15,933 bases of DNA from JBIKLM01 sp044375105. Its GTDB lineage: Bacteria > Planctomycetota > UBA1135 > GCA-002686595. The position numbers and the translations under genes were made by a program. Positions 1 to 7,752 of the stretch are shown piece by piece. The notes beneath the pieces were generated by a model. That model had not been told where the DNA came from and made no database searches. It saw only the letters and a program-made list of their open reading frames with translations. The stretch spans positions 1 to 15,933 of the forward strand of contig JBILNK010000098.1 in NCBI GenBank assembly GCA_044375105.1, in the 5' to 3' direction. Within the stretch, counting starts at the first letter, position 1, and every line of letters starts with the position of its first letter.

Positions 1-60
1 CTGAACAGGCCGGGAAGTCCCCCGGAGAGGGCTCGGAACAACTCCTGCGCAGCTCGACAC

Positions 61-100
61 CTCTCCACACTTATCCACACCTGGCCCAGGCTTATCAACA
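61..100 (+). promoter_or_regulatory. DnaA-box cluster upstream of dnaN (possible part of oriC)
   Basis: TTATCCACA at 71-79 matches the classical DnaA box exactly, and TTATCAACA at 92-100 differs at one position. CTCTCCACA at 61-69 is a weak third copy with two mismatches. Box starts are 10 and 21 bases apart, which puts all three on about the same face of the helix. The cluster lies just upstream of dnaN, a classical place for oriC or for DnaA autoregulation. The AT-richest tract of this gap, around 132-145, follows and includes TAGTAA and TATAAT. dnaA itself is not visible, and the origin may extend to the left of the window. Confidence 0.6.
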
Positions 101-139
101 TGCCCTCAACAGACCCTAAGTCCTTATGGGGTAGTAACT

Positions 140-145
140 TATAAT
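140..145 (+). promoter_or_regulatory. Candidate -10 box for the dnaN-dciA-gyrB operon
   Basis: A perfect TATAAT stands in otherwise GC-rich DNA. No good TTGACA-like -35 element lies 16-18 bases upstream, where the sequence is TAAGTC or similar. Transcription from here would start near 152 and leave a leader of about 115 bases before the preferred dnaN start. The DnaA boxes lie directly upstream, so DnaA could act on this promoter. The tract could instead be part of an unwinding element. Confidence 0.4.
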
Positions 146-267
146 CTGGTCCGGAGCGGGGATCACAAATCGGTTCGCCCATGAAGAAGATGAAGAAGAT
201 CTCTATTCTGGTGGAACCGATCCCGGAGCTGGCCGTCGCCGCCCGCTGCCCCCGACCCACCCACCCC

Positions 268-1368
268 ATGAAACTGATCTGCGATCGCGAGCGCCTGCGC
301 GAAGCCCTGACCCTGGTCAACGGGATCATTCCGACCAAGAGCACGCGGCCGGCTGTCGAGAACGTCTGCCTGGTGGCGACCAACGATGCCCTGGAGCTGA
401 TCGGCACCGACACGGAGATCGCCCTGCGCTATCGCATCGACCAGATCAAGGTCGCCGAGCCTGGCACGATCCTGGTGCCCGGGCGGGTTTGCGCGGACTT
501 CACCCGCGACCTGGTTGGCGAGACCGTGACGATCCAGCTGCGCGGCGACAAGCTGGAGATCGGCTGCGGCCCGGACCGCTGCGAGCTGCCGACCGTCGAT
601 CCCGACGAGTACCCGGTGGTCGCGCACTTCGATCAGGCCGGCGCGATCCCGATCCAAGGGGGCCAATTCAATCGCTTGGTCAACTCGACCGTGTTCGCCG
701 CGGCCAAGGAGCAGGGCCGCTACGCCATGCACGGCATCCTGTGCTTGGTCGAGGATCAGGTGCTGCGGCTGGTCGCCACCGACGGGCGCCGTCTGGCCGT
801 GGCCTCGGCGCCGATCGACATCCCGAGCGGACCTCCCAAGCGCGTGATCGTGCCCGCCAAGGCGCTGCACGCCTTCACCCGTCTGGTGAGCGATGGCCTC
901 GAGACGGTTCATCTGCATTTCGGGAACAACCAGCTCGGTCTCAAGACGCGGCGTGGGGAGTTCTTTGCGCGCCTGATCGAAGGCGAGTTCCCGCGCTACG
1001 CCGCGGTGATCCCTAAGGAATCCAACAACCGCATGGAAGCGGATCCCGAGCTGCTCTCCAAGAAGCTCAAGCTGGTCAGCAACGTGACCACCCCGGACGC
1101 GCGGGCGGTCAAGCTGCTCTTGACCAAGGACAAGCTCGAGATCTTCGGCCGTTCGACCGCGGCCGGCACGGCCAACTCCCAGCTCGAGGTGCGCTACGAC
1201 GGCGAGGACTCCCAGATCGCCTTCAACCCGGACTTCCTGCTCGAAGGCCTGCGCAACTGCGAGCGCGAGCTGGTCACGCTCGAATTCAACGACCGCACCA
1301 GCCCGGGCAAGTTCACCCTGGGCGAGAACTACCTCTACATCGTGATGCCGATCACGGTCGAGACCTGA
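268..1368 (+). CDS. dnaN: DNA polymerase III subunit beta (sliding clamp)
   Basis: This is the ring-shaped processivity clamp that tethers DNA polymerase III to DNA and serves as a docking platform for repair and replication proteins. From the ATG at 268 the protein is 366 residues, the same as E. coli DnaN. It starts MKLICDRERL, as the family does, and ends YIVMPITVET, matching the conserved C-terminal VMP segment that helps form the peptide-binding pocket. Three clamp domains of about 120 residues fit the length. An in-frame ATG at 181 would add a 29-residue lysine- and proline-containing extension not typical of the family, so 268 is preferred. Neither start has a clear Shine-Dalgarno sequence. 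The gene leads a tight operon with dciA 10 bases downstream. Confidence 0.97.
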   Translation: MKLICDRERLREALTLVNGIIPTKSTRPAVENVCLVATNDALELIGTDTEIALRYRIDQIKVAEPGTILVPGRVCADFTRDLVGETVTIQLRGDKLEIGCGPDRCELPTVDPDEYPVVAHFDQAGAIPIQGGQFNRLVNSTVFAAAKEQGRYAMHGILCLVEDQVLRLVATDGRRLAVASAPIDIPSGPPKRVIVPAKALHAFTRLVSDGLETVHLHFGNNQLGLKTRRGEFFARLIEGEFPRYAAVIPKESNNRMEADPELLSKKLKLVSNVTTPDARAVKLLLTKDKLEIFGRSTAAGTANSQLEVRYDGEDSQIAFNPDFLLEGLRNCERELVTLEFNDRTSPGKFTLGENYLYIVMPITVET

Positions 1369-1378
1369 GCGCGGCGGC

Positions 1379-1795
1379 GTGGGCGATCCCCGGGACAGCG
1401 AGCTCGAACCGGACGCGGACGACAGCAGCGAAGCGGGCGACCAACCTGCCCGGCGCCGCTTCGGCTTCTCCGGCTACCGGCCGCAGCCGGGGCCCCGCAG
1501 CGGTCCGACCAGCCTATTCAGTGCGCTGGACCTCCTGCGCCGCGAATACGGCCTGCGCGAGCCCACGCAGAGCGAAGAACGCTTCCAGCGCGCCTGGCGC
1601 GAAGTGGCCGGCCCCGAGCTGGCTCGCCAAGCCCCGTTGATCCGCCACCGGGGCGGCGAATTCTTGGTTGAGGTGGCTTCCACGGCCCTCTACCACGAGC
1701 TCGTCGCCTATCGCCAACAAGACCTGGCGCGTCGCCTGGCCGACGCGCTGCCCCCCGGATCGTTCAAGCGCCTGATCATCCGGCGCCAGAGTTGA
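1379..1795 (+). CDS. dciA: DciA-type helicase-loading factor (DUF721)
   Basis: This 138-residue protein starts at a GTG. Residues 1-45 are acidic, polar and probably disordered. Residues 46-135 carry the DUF721 pattern: a helix SALDLLRREYGL, then FQRAWREVAGPELARQ, a short beta segment GEFLVEVAS, then a helix LYHELVAYRQQDLARRL. The conserved Trp often found in the 'sxaWxxEL' segment is a Tyr here. DciA is known to help load the replicative helicase DnaB in the many bacteria that lack DnaC or DnaI. Its position between dnaN (10 bases) and gyrB (4 bases) supports a replication role. In many genomes recF occupies or shares this slot, but it is absent here. The family call is firm; the loading function comes from studied homologues. 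Confidence 0.85.
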   Translation: MGDPRDSELEPDADDSSEAGDQPARRRFGFSGYRPQPGPRSGPTSLFSALDLLRREYGLREPTQSEERFQRAWREVAGPELARQAPLIRHRGGEFLVEVASTALYHELVAYRQQDLARRLADALPPGSFKRLIIRRQS

Positions 1796-1799
1796 CCCC

Positions 1800-4232
1800 A
1801 TGGCCGAAAAGACCGCAGCGAACTACACCGCCGAATCGATCACCGTCCTGGAGGGGCTCGAGGCCGTCCGCGTGCGGCCGGCCATGTACATCGGAGATAC
1901 CGACGTGCGCGGCCTGCATCACCTGATCTGGGAGGTGGTCGACAACTCGATCGACGAGGCCCTGGCCGGGTACGCCACGCGCTGCGAGGTGTCGATCGAG
2001 ACCGACGGTTCGATCCGGGTCGTCGACGACGGCCGGGGCATCCCTGTGGACATCCACGAGAAAGAAGGGATCCCGGCGGTCGAGTTGGTGCTCTCCAAGC
2101 TGCACGCCGGCGGCAAATTCGACTCCGGGGCCTACAAGGTCTCGGGCGGCTTGCACGGGGTTGGTGTGTCCTGCGTCAACGCCCTCTCGGAGTGGCTCGA
2201 GGTTTTCGTCCACAAGCAAGGCAAGATCCACTGGATGCGCTTCGAGCGCGGCCGTCGTGCCCGTCCCCTCGAGGTGATCGGCACCACGGACAAGACCGGC
2301 ACGGAGGTGCGCTTCAAGCCGGATGGGCAGATCTTCACGACCACCGAGTTCGAGCTCGAGCGCATCGCCCGGCGCCTGCGCGAGACCGCGTACCTGATGG
2401 GTTCGCGCGGCATCGCGATCTCCCTCAAGGACGAGCGCACGGGCCTGGCCGAGGACTACCACTTCCCCCAGGGCCTGATCGCCTTCATCCAGCATGTCAA
2501 CAAGAACCGCACGGCGATCCAGAGCGACGTGATCCACTTCCTGCGCGAGGTCCAGTCGGCCGAGCGGCCCGGCCAGACCTACCAGATCGAGGTGGCGATG
2601 CAATACACCGACACCTACCAGGAGACGGTGTCGACCTTCGTCAACAACATCAACACCCACGGCGGCGGCACGCACCTGGCCGGCTTCCGCTCGGGCTTGA
2701 CCAGCACGCTGAACCAATACGGCAAAACCAGCAAGCTGTTCAAGAACGAGAAGGACATCCCCACCGGGGATGACTTCCGCGAGGGGCTGTCGGCGGTGGT
2801 CTCGATCTACATCGCCGAGCCGCAGTTCGAAGGCCAGACGAAGGACAAGCTCGGCAACCGCGAGGTCCAGGGGCTGGTGCAATCGGCGGTCTCCGAGGCG
2901 CTCTCGACCTATCTGGAGGAGCACCCGCCGCAGGCCAAGGCGATCCTGCTGAAGGCCCAGCGGGCGATGCAGGCGCGCGAGGCCGCCAAGCGGGCCCGCG
3001 ATCTGGTGCGCCGTAAGACCGCCCTGGCCAGCGGCAACATGCCCGGGAAGCTGGCCGATTGCCAGAGCACCAACCGGGAAGAATCGGAGCTTTACCTGGT
3101 CGAGGGCGACAGCGCCGGCGGCTCGGCCAAGGAAGGCCGCAATCGGCGCTTCCAGGCGATCCTACCGCTCAAGGGCAAGATCCTGAACGTCGAGAAGTCG
3201 ACCGCCGACAAGATGCTCGGGCACAGCGAGATCCAGGTGATCATCTCAGCCCTGGGCTGCGGCATCGCCGACGAGTTCGACATCGAGAAGCTGCGCTACG
3301 GCAAGACGATCATCATGACCGACGCTGATGTGGACGGCTCCCACATCCGCACGCTGCTCTTGACGTTCTTCTTCCGGCACATGCGCAAGCTGATCGAAGA
3401 GAGCCGGCTCTACATCGCCCAGCCGCCGCTCTACAAGGTCAGCACCAAGAAGGAAGAGCGCTACCTGGCCTCGGACGCCGAGCTGCGCAAGTTCCTGGTG
3501 GAAAAGGGCATCGCCTCCCTCGAGATCGAAGACCACCTGGCGGGGAAGACCTTCAGCGGCGCCGAACTCAAGCTCTTGGCCGACGATCTGCGCCGCTTCG
3601 AGGACCTCTGCGAGGGCTTGATGCCGGCCTGGAGCCAGGTGCCGGCGCGGCGCATCGTGGACGCCTGGGACGGCAAGCAGTTGCCCGAGCAATGGGCCCG
3701 AGCCGCCGGCCAGGATCACTTCTTCCAGGATGCCCAGGAGCTGAGGAACTTCCTCGAACTGCAGCGGGTCGGCCTGAGCGGCGAGTTGTCGGTCTACACC
3801 GGCCCCGAATCGGAGGTCGATCCGCAGCAGGCCCATGTCATGACCGCCAGCATCCCGTCCGCTCGGCAGCTTTCCGAGGTGTTGACGGCGATCGAAGCGC
3901 GCGGCCTCAAGTTCCGGGGTGGCGGCGACTTCGCTGTGCGCGGGGGCAAACAGGACCAGGGTGCCGACCATCTGGTGGCGTTGGCGGCCGCGGTGCGGGC
4001 CAGCGCCCAGGGCGAGGTCGAGGTGCAGCGCTACAAGGGCCTCGGCGAGATGAACCCGGAACAGCTCTGGGAGTCGACCATGGACCCCGAGCGCCGCAGC
4101 TTGTACCTGGTCAAGCTCGAGGACGAGCTCAAGGCCGACGAGATCTTCACGATCCTGATGTCGACGGGCGTCGAGGCGCGCCGCGACTACATCGAGCGCC
4201 ACGCCCTCGAAGCCACCAACCTGGACGTTTGA
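1800..4232 (+). CDS. gyrB: DNA gyrase subunit B
   Basis: This is the ATPase subunit of gyrase, the type IIA topoisomerase that introduces negative supercoils with GyrA. The 810-residue length is close to the E. coli form (804). The GHKL ATPase domain shows EVVDNSIDEA with Glu45 and Asn49, VVDDGRGIP at about 74-82 and the lid GGLHGVG at about 117-123. QTKDKLGN, the transducer Gln-Lys motif, lies near residue 346. The TOPRIM domain shows EGDSAGG with Glu435 and DADVDG with Asp508 and Asp510, which bind the catalytic metal. An insert of roughly 160 residues follows, as in Gram-negative GyrB, before the C-terminal QRYKGLGEMN. The ATG is 4 bases after the dciA stop. gyrA is not in the window. QTKxKLGN and the gene order favour GyrB over ParE. 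Confidence 0.98.
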   Translation: MAEKTAANYTAESITVLEGLEAVRVRPAMYIGDTDVRGLHHLIWEVVDNSIDEALAGYATRCEVSIETDGSIRVVDDGRGIPVDIHEKEGIPAVELVLSKLHAGGKFDSGAYKVSGGLHGVGVSCVNALSEWLEVFVHKQGKIHWMRFERGRRARPLEVIGTTDKTGTEVRFKPDGQIFTTTEFELERIARRLRETAYLMGSRGIAISLKDERTGLAEDYHFPQGLIAFIQHVNKNRTAIQSDVIHFLREVQSAERPGQTYQIEVAMQYTDTYQETVSTFVNNINTHGGGTHLAGFRSGLTSTLNQYGKTSKLFKNEKDIPTGDDFREGLSAVVSIYIAEPQFEGQTKDKLGNREVQGLVQSAVSEALSTYLEEHPPQAKAILLKAQRAMQAREAAKRARDLVRRKTALASGNMPGKLADCQSTNREESELYLVEGDSAGGSAKEGRNRRFQAILPLKGKILNVEKSTADKMLGHSEIQVIISALGCGIADEFDIEKLRYGKTIIMTDADVDGSHIRTLLLTFFFRHMRKLIEESRLYIAQPPLYKVSTKKEERYLASDAELRKFLVEKGIASLEIEDHLAGKTFSGAELKLLADDLRRFEDLCEGLMPAWSQVPARRIVDAWDGKQLPEQWARAAGQDHFFQDAQELRNFLELQRVGLSGELSVYTGPESEVDPQQAHVMTASIPSARQLSEVLTAIEARGLKFRGGGDFAVRGGKQDQGADHLVALAAAVRASAQGEVEVQRYKGLGEMNPEQLWESTMDPERRSLYLVKLEDELKADEIFTILMSTGVEARRDYIERHALEATNLDV

Positions 4233-4308
4233 TCCGCCTGCGCCGGCCCCGCCCGCTGGCCCGCGCTCAACCGCCATGCGGCGCGGTCCCCCTTTCTCCC
4301 CACGCAGC

Positions 4309-5349
4309 ATGCCCGCGCCGTCCGATCTCCAGGCCGATCCAGTCCTGCGTCAGGCGCTGCAAACCAAGCTCGATCGCAAGACCAAGCCGGTCGGTTCCCT
4401 GGGCTGCCTCGAGGAGCTGGCCCTGCGTTTGGGGCTCCTGCAAGGCAGCCTCGAGCCGCGCGTGCGGCAGCCCAAGGCGTTGATCTTCGCGGGCGACCAC
4501 GGCGCGGCGCGCGCCGGCCTCTCGGCCTTCCCCCAGGAGGTCACCGCGCAGATGGTCGAGAACTTCCTCGGCGGGGGAGCGGCGATCTGCGTGCTGTGCC
4601 GGCAATTCGGGGTCGAGCTGGAGGTCGTCGATGCCGGCGTGGCGCGCGATCTGGCGCCGCGGCCCGGTCTGCGGCTCGGCAAGCCGGCCGCCGGGACGCG
4701 CGACTACCTGGTCGAACCGGCCATGGACGCGGGGCAGCTCGAAGCGGCCCTGGCGCTGGGCAAGCAGAGCGCGGAAGCGGCCATCCAGGGCGGCTCCAAC
4801 GTGCTGGTGCTGGGCGAGATGGGCATCGGCAACACCGCCTCGGCCGCGTTGCTGAGCGCCTGCCTGCTGCCGGCGCCGCTCGAGCTCCTGGTGGGGCGCG
4901 GCACCGGCCTCGACGACGCCGGGTTGGCCCGCAAGCAGGCCCTGCTGGCGCGGGCCCTGGCTCGCGGAGGCCGGCCGAGCGATCCCAAAGAAGTCCTGGC
5001 GCAGTACGGCGGCTTCGAGATCGCCGCCCTGGTCGGCGCGATCCGCGCCGCGGCGCGCGCGCGGATCCTGGCGGTGCTGGACGGCTTCATCGTCGGCGCC
5101 GCCGCCTTGGCCGCCGCGCGCCTCGATCCCGGCGTGCTGGACGCCTGCCTGTTCGCGCACCGCTCCGCGGAGCCGGGCCACAAGCTCCAGCTCGAGGGCC
5201 TCGGCGTGCGCCCCCTGCTGGAGCTCGACCTGCGCCTCGGGGAGGGCTCGGGGGCGGTGCTGGCCATTCCTCTGCTGCGCGCCGCGGCCGCGATCCTCGG
5301 CGAGATGGCCAGCTTCGAGCAGGCCGGCGTCTCCGACAAGCTGTCCTGA
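4309..5349 (+). CDS. cobT: Nicotinate-nucleotide--dimethylbenzimidazole phosphoribosyltransferase
   Basis: CobT transfers phosphoribose from nicotinate mononucleotide to a lower-ligand base, usually 5,6-dimethylbenzimidazole, giving the alpha-ribotide used in the B12 nucleotide loop. The 346-residue protein shows KTKPVGSLGCLE near the N-terminus, FAGDHGAA, GEMGIGNT at 169-176, LDGFIVGAAA and RLGEGSGA. Glu312 in the last motif matches the catalytic glutamate (Glu317 in Salmonella). An in-frame ATG at 4276 would add 11 residues (MRRGPPFSPRS) that do not look conserved. That ATG also sits in a small CCGC-CAT-GCGG dyad, so 4309 is preferred; neither start has a Shine-Dalgarno sequence. The gap after gyrB is only 76 bases, too short for a cobalamin riboswitch. 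The cobS start is 2 bases after the stop. Confidence 0.95.
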   Translation: MPAPSDLQADPVLRQALQTKLDRKTKPVGSLGCLEELALRLGLLQGSLEPRVRQPKALIFAGDHGAARAGLSAFPQEVTAQMVENFLGGGAAICVLCRQFGVELEVVDAGVARDLAPRPGLRLGKPAAGTRDYLVEPAMDAGQLEAALALGKQSAEAAIQGGSNVLVLGEMGIGNTASAALLSACLLPAPLELLVGRGTGLDDAGLARKQALLARALARGGRPSDPKEVLAQYGGFEIAALVGAIRAAARARILAVLDGFIVGAAALAAARLDPGVLDACLFAHRSAEPGHKLQLEGLGVRPLLELDLRLGEGSGAVLAIPLLRAAAAILGEMASFEQAGVSDKLS

Positions 5350-5351
5350 GC

Positions 5352-6125
5352 ATGCAGCGCCTGCGTGCCGAAGTCAGCCTGTTCCTGCTGGCGCTGAGCT
5401 GGCTCACGCGGCTGCCCGTGCCGCGCGAGCTCGGCTGGACTCCCGAGCGCTTCGCCGAGAGCGCGCGCTATTACCCGTTGGTCGGGACCCTGGTGGGCCT
5501 GATAGCCGCCCTGGTCTACTGGCTGGCGGCGCTCTGGCTGCCGACCCTGCCCGCGCTGCTGCTGTCCACCCTGGCTACCCTGCGCCTGACCGGCGCCTTC
5601 CACGAGGACGGGCTCGCGGACAGCGCCGATGGCTTGGGCGGCGGGGGCAACCCCGAGCGGGTGCTCGAGATCATGAAGGACTCGCGCATCGGCAGCTACG
5701 GCGCCCTGGCGCTGATGCTGGCCTTAGCGCTCAAGCACAGCGGCCTGTTCGGCCTGGCCGGCATCGACCCGGCGCTGCCCGGCAGCGCGCTGATCGCCGC
5801 GCACACGCTATCGCGCCTGTTCCCGACCTGGCTGCTGCGTTTGTTGCCCTACGCGCGCCGGCAGGGCGGCGGCAAGGCCCCCGCCGGCGCGCCGCCGCCC
5901 TCCCGCGGCGCCTTGCTGATCGCCAGCGGAACGGCGCTGCTGACGCTAGCCTGGCTCGAGTTGCCCTCGGTTGAGACCGGCATCATCTTCGCCACCACGG
6001 CCTCGATGGCTTTGGCGCAGGAGATGAAGCGCCGCCTGGGCGGCTACACGGGGGACCTGCTGGGCGCCGTGCAGCAGGTCAGCGAGATCGCCTTCTTCCT
6101 GGGCCTGCTCGCGGCCGTGACTTGA
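5352..6125 (+). CDS. cobS: Adenosylcobinamide-GDP ribazoletransferase (cobalamin synthase)
   Basis: CobS is the inner-membrane enzyme that joins adenosylcobinamide-GDP to alpha-ribazole or its phosphate, the last assembly step of adenosylcobalamin. The 257-residue length fits the family. The signature GAFHEDGLADSADGLGGG lies at about 81-98, with His84, Asp86, Asp90 and Asp93 as likely metal or substrate ligands. It is followed by IMKDSRIGSYG at about 107-117. The C-terminal GGYTGDLLGAVQQVSE motif is also present. Several hydrophobic stretches (about 42-76, 114-134 and 190-255) fit a polytopic membrane protein. The ATG follows the cobT stop closely, so the two are almost certainly co-transcribed. 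cobU, cobC and the corrin-ring genes are absent and must lie elsewhere or be missing. Confidence 0.95.
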   Translation: MQRLRAEVSLFLLALSWLTRLPVPRELGWTPERFAESARYYPLVGTLVGLIAALVYWLAALWLPTLPALLLSTLATLRLTGAFHEDGLADSADGLGGGGNPERVLEIMKDSRIGSYGALALMLALALKHSGLFGLAGIDPALPGSALIAAHTLSRLFPTWLLRLLPYARRQGGGKAPAGAPPPSRGALLIASGTALLTLAWLELPSVETGIIFATTASMALAQEMKRRLGGYTGDLLGAVQQVSEIAFFLGLLAAVT

Positions 6126-6126
6126 G

Positions 6127-6162
6127 CCAGGGCGCGCCTCTGCGCCGCAGGCTCGCCCCTGG
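6127..6162 (+). terminator. Hairpin just after cobS, terminator-like
   Basis: An imperfect GC-rich stem begins one base after the cobS stop. CCAGGGCG (6127-6134) faces CGCCCCTGG (6154-6162), and an inner GCC..TGC faces GCAGGC around a GCC loop. No T-run follows, so it lacks the hallmark of a classical intrinsic terminator. It may still slow or end transcription between cobS and the next gene. Confidence 0.45.
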
Positions 6163-6176
6163 GTTAGGCTCGTGGG

Positions 6177-7676
6177 ATGCTATCCCTCGCTCTGGCATTG
6201 CTCGGATCCTCCCAGGAGCCGGTCTTCGAGCCGCGCTACGAGCTCGGGCAGCGCGTGCGCGCGCTCGAGCGCGCCTTCTTCGCCGAGCCGCCGCAAGCGC
6301 CCGGGCGGGCCGCGCAGATCCAGGCCGCGGAGCGCGCCGTCGAGCGCTTCTTCCGCGGCGATTTCGCCGGCGCCGCCCAGGCGCTGGACGCCCTCCCGGG
6401 AACCGGCCCGGGGACCGGCTGGGTGCTGGCGCCGGAGCGGCGCTTGATCACGGCCGACTCGGAGCCTCTCGGGTTGTCGCTCCAGCGCTGGTATGGGCCC
6501 CGGGAACCGGTGCCCGAGGCGCTGAGCGTGCGCGTCGGCGACGAAGCGCGCGCTTTGGAGCTCCGGTCGGCGACCGACCTGGGCGCAACAGAAGATCTCT
6601 GGCGCGCTCGCTTGCCCTTGGCGGGGCTCCCGAGCGGCGATCTGCGGCTCGAGCTCCAGATCCGCTTCTCGGCCGAAGGACGCGGGCCGCTGTCGCAGCT
6701 CCCCAGCGGGGCGACGCCGCCCGAACCCAGCTTGGATCCGCGCGGCCTGCTGGCGACCCGTTCCCTGTGGCTCTCGCTGGTCCCCGACCTCGAGCCGCGC
6801 TTGTCCGCCCTGCAGGCGGGCCTGGCCGCCCTGGATTCTTCCGCTCCCGCCCTCGAAGCCGCCAGCCTCGCCGACCACCTGGCCTTGCTGCGCGAACTCG
6901 CCGATGGACCCGCGGGCGAGACCGACTTTCCGGCGGCGCGTCTGCTCGCGGACAGCGAAGCGCTGCTGGCGGCGGCGGCCCGCGGCGAGCGCTGGTTCAC
7001 CAGCGAACGCTGCGGTGAACACTGGCTCAGCGTGCCCACGGCCAAGCGGCCCACGCGCGTGCGTTTGTGGCTGCCGGCGGATTTGGCCGAGCCCCAGCCG
7101 GCCCACCGCCCGCTGGTGCTGGCCCTGCACGGAGCCGGCGGCAGCGAGAACCTGTGGTTCGACGGCTATGGCGACGGATCGATCCGGCGCCTGTGCGAGC
7201 AGCGCGGCTGGATCCTGGCCGCGCCGCGCCTCGGCCTGCTGGGCGGCGGCGCTCCCGAAGCCCTGCCCGCGGCCCTGGCCGAGCGCTACCCGATCGATCT
7301 GTCCCGGGTTTTCGTCGTGGGCCACTCGATGGGCGCGGCGCGCGCCCTGAGCCTGGCCAGCGGCTCTCCCGATCTGCCCGCGGCGCTGGTGTTGCTCGGC
7401 GGCGGCCGCGCCCTGCGGGACCCCGAGCCCCTGCGGCGGCTGCCGATCTGGATCGCCGCCGGCGAGCGCGATTTCGGTCGCCCGGGAGCCGAAGCCCTGT
7501 TCGCGAGCCTGCGGCGGGGCGAGCCAACGGCGCCCGCGGAGCCGGCAGAGTCCCCTTCCGACGGCCAGCTCCAGCTCTGGATCGCTCCCGAGGTGGAACA
7601 CCTCCTGATCGTTCCCGCGGCTCTGCCGCCCGCTTTCGCGTGGCTCGACACCCTGGCCGCCCGCGGGACCCGCTGA
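6177..7676 (+). CDS. Alpha/beta-hydrolase domain protein with an uncharacterised N-terminal half
   Basis: A 499-residue protein. Residues 310-495 form a clear serine-hydrolase domain: LVLALHGAGG with the oxyanion-hole segment at 318-322, GHSMG with nucleophile Ser384, Asp432 in AGERDF, and His475 in EVEHLLIV, in the usual order. This resembles esterase or dienelactone-hydrolase/prolyl-oligopeptidase-like enzymes; the substrate cannot be read from sequence. Residues 1-300 match no family I recognise: a helical, Arg/Glu/Ala-rich start, a likely beta segment at about 100-170 and further helices. The N-terminus (MLSLALALLGSSQ) is hydrophobic but short and lacks a charged start, so export is uncertain. 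The in-frame TAG at 6165-6167 excludes a longer start. It follows the hairpin after cobS and is probably its own unit. Confidence 0.85.
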   Translation: MLSLALALLGSSQEPVFEPRYELGQRVRALERAFFAEPPQAPGRAAQIQAAERAVERFFRGDFAGAAQALDALPGTGPGTGWVLAPERRLITADSEPLGLSLQRWYGPREPVPEALSVRVGDEARALELRSATDLGATEDLWRARLPLAGLPSGDLRLELQIRFSAEGRGPLSQLPSGATPPEPSLDPRGLLATRSLWLSLVPDLEPRLSALQAGLAALDSSAPALEAASLADHLALLRELADGPAGETDFPAARLLADSEALLAAAARGERWFTSERCGEHWLSVPTAKRPTRVRLWLPADLAEPQPAHRPLVLALHGAGGSENLWFDGYGDGSIRRLCEQRGWILAAPRLGLLGGGAPEALPAALAERYPIDLSRVFVVGHSMGAARALSLASGSPDLPAALVLLGGGRALRDPEPLRRLPIWIAAGERDFGRPGAEALFASLRRGEPTAPAEPAESPSDGQLQLWIAPEVEHLLIVPAALPPAFAWLDTLAARGTR

Positions 7677-7694
7677 GCGAAGATCGAGAGCCGA

Positions 7695-7743
7695 GGCGCC
7701 AGGCAACGCCCTCGATCGACCGGCTCCCCGGGGTCGAGGCGCC
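7695..7743. terminator. Inverted repeats between convergent genes, possible bidirectional terminator
   Basis: The 76-base space between two convergent genes carries nested inverted repeats. GGCGCC occurs at 7695-7700 and again at 7738-7743, and TCGACC (7716-7721) pairs with GGTCGA (7732-7737) around a 10-base loop. The structure reads the same from both strands and sits where both transcripts should end. It has no T-run on either side, so the terminator call is tentative. Confidence 0.35.
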
Positions 7744-7752
7744 ATGCCGGCT

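Noticed and set aside
163..918. Long minus-strand open frame opposite dnaN
   Set aside because: It lies fully inside dnaN, and its His/Asp/Gln/Arg-rich product is the usual mirror of GC-rich codons.
1776..2924. 382-codon minus-strand frame opposite gyrB, and a similar one at 3246-4310
   Set aside because: Both overlap highly conserved GyrB sequence; their products have shadow composition and no recognisable motif.
4233..4308. Cobalamin riboswitch ahead of cobT
   Set aside because: The 76-base gap is too short for one, and no B12-box-like sequence is visible.
4596..5351. Extension of the cobS frame back into cobT
   Set aside because: The frame is open by base composition only. CobS begins at the ATG at 5352, and the added residues are Arg/Gly-rich with no CobS similarity.
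6180..7745. 521-codon minus-strand frame opposite the hydrolase gene
   Set aside because: The hydrolase strand has an ordered catalytic triad; the opposite product is Gln/Arg/Gly-rich without motifs.
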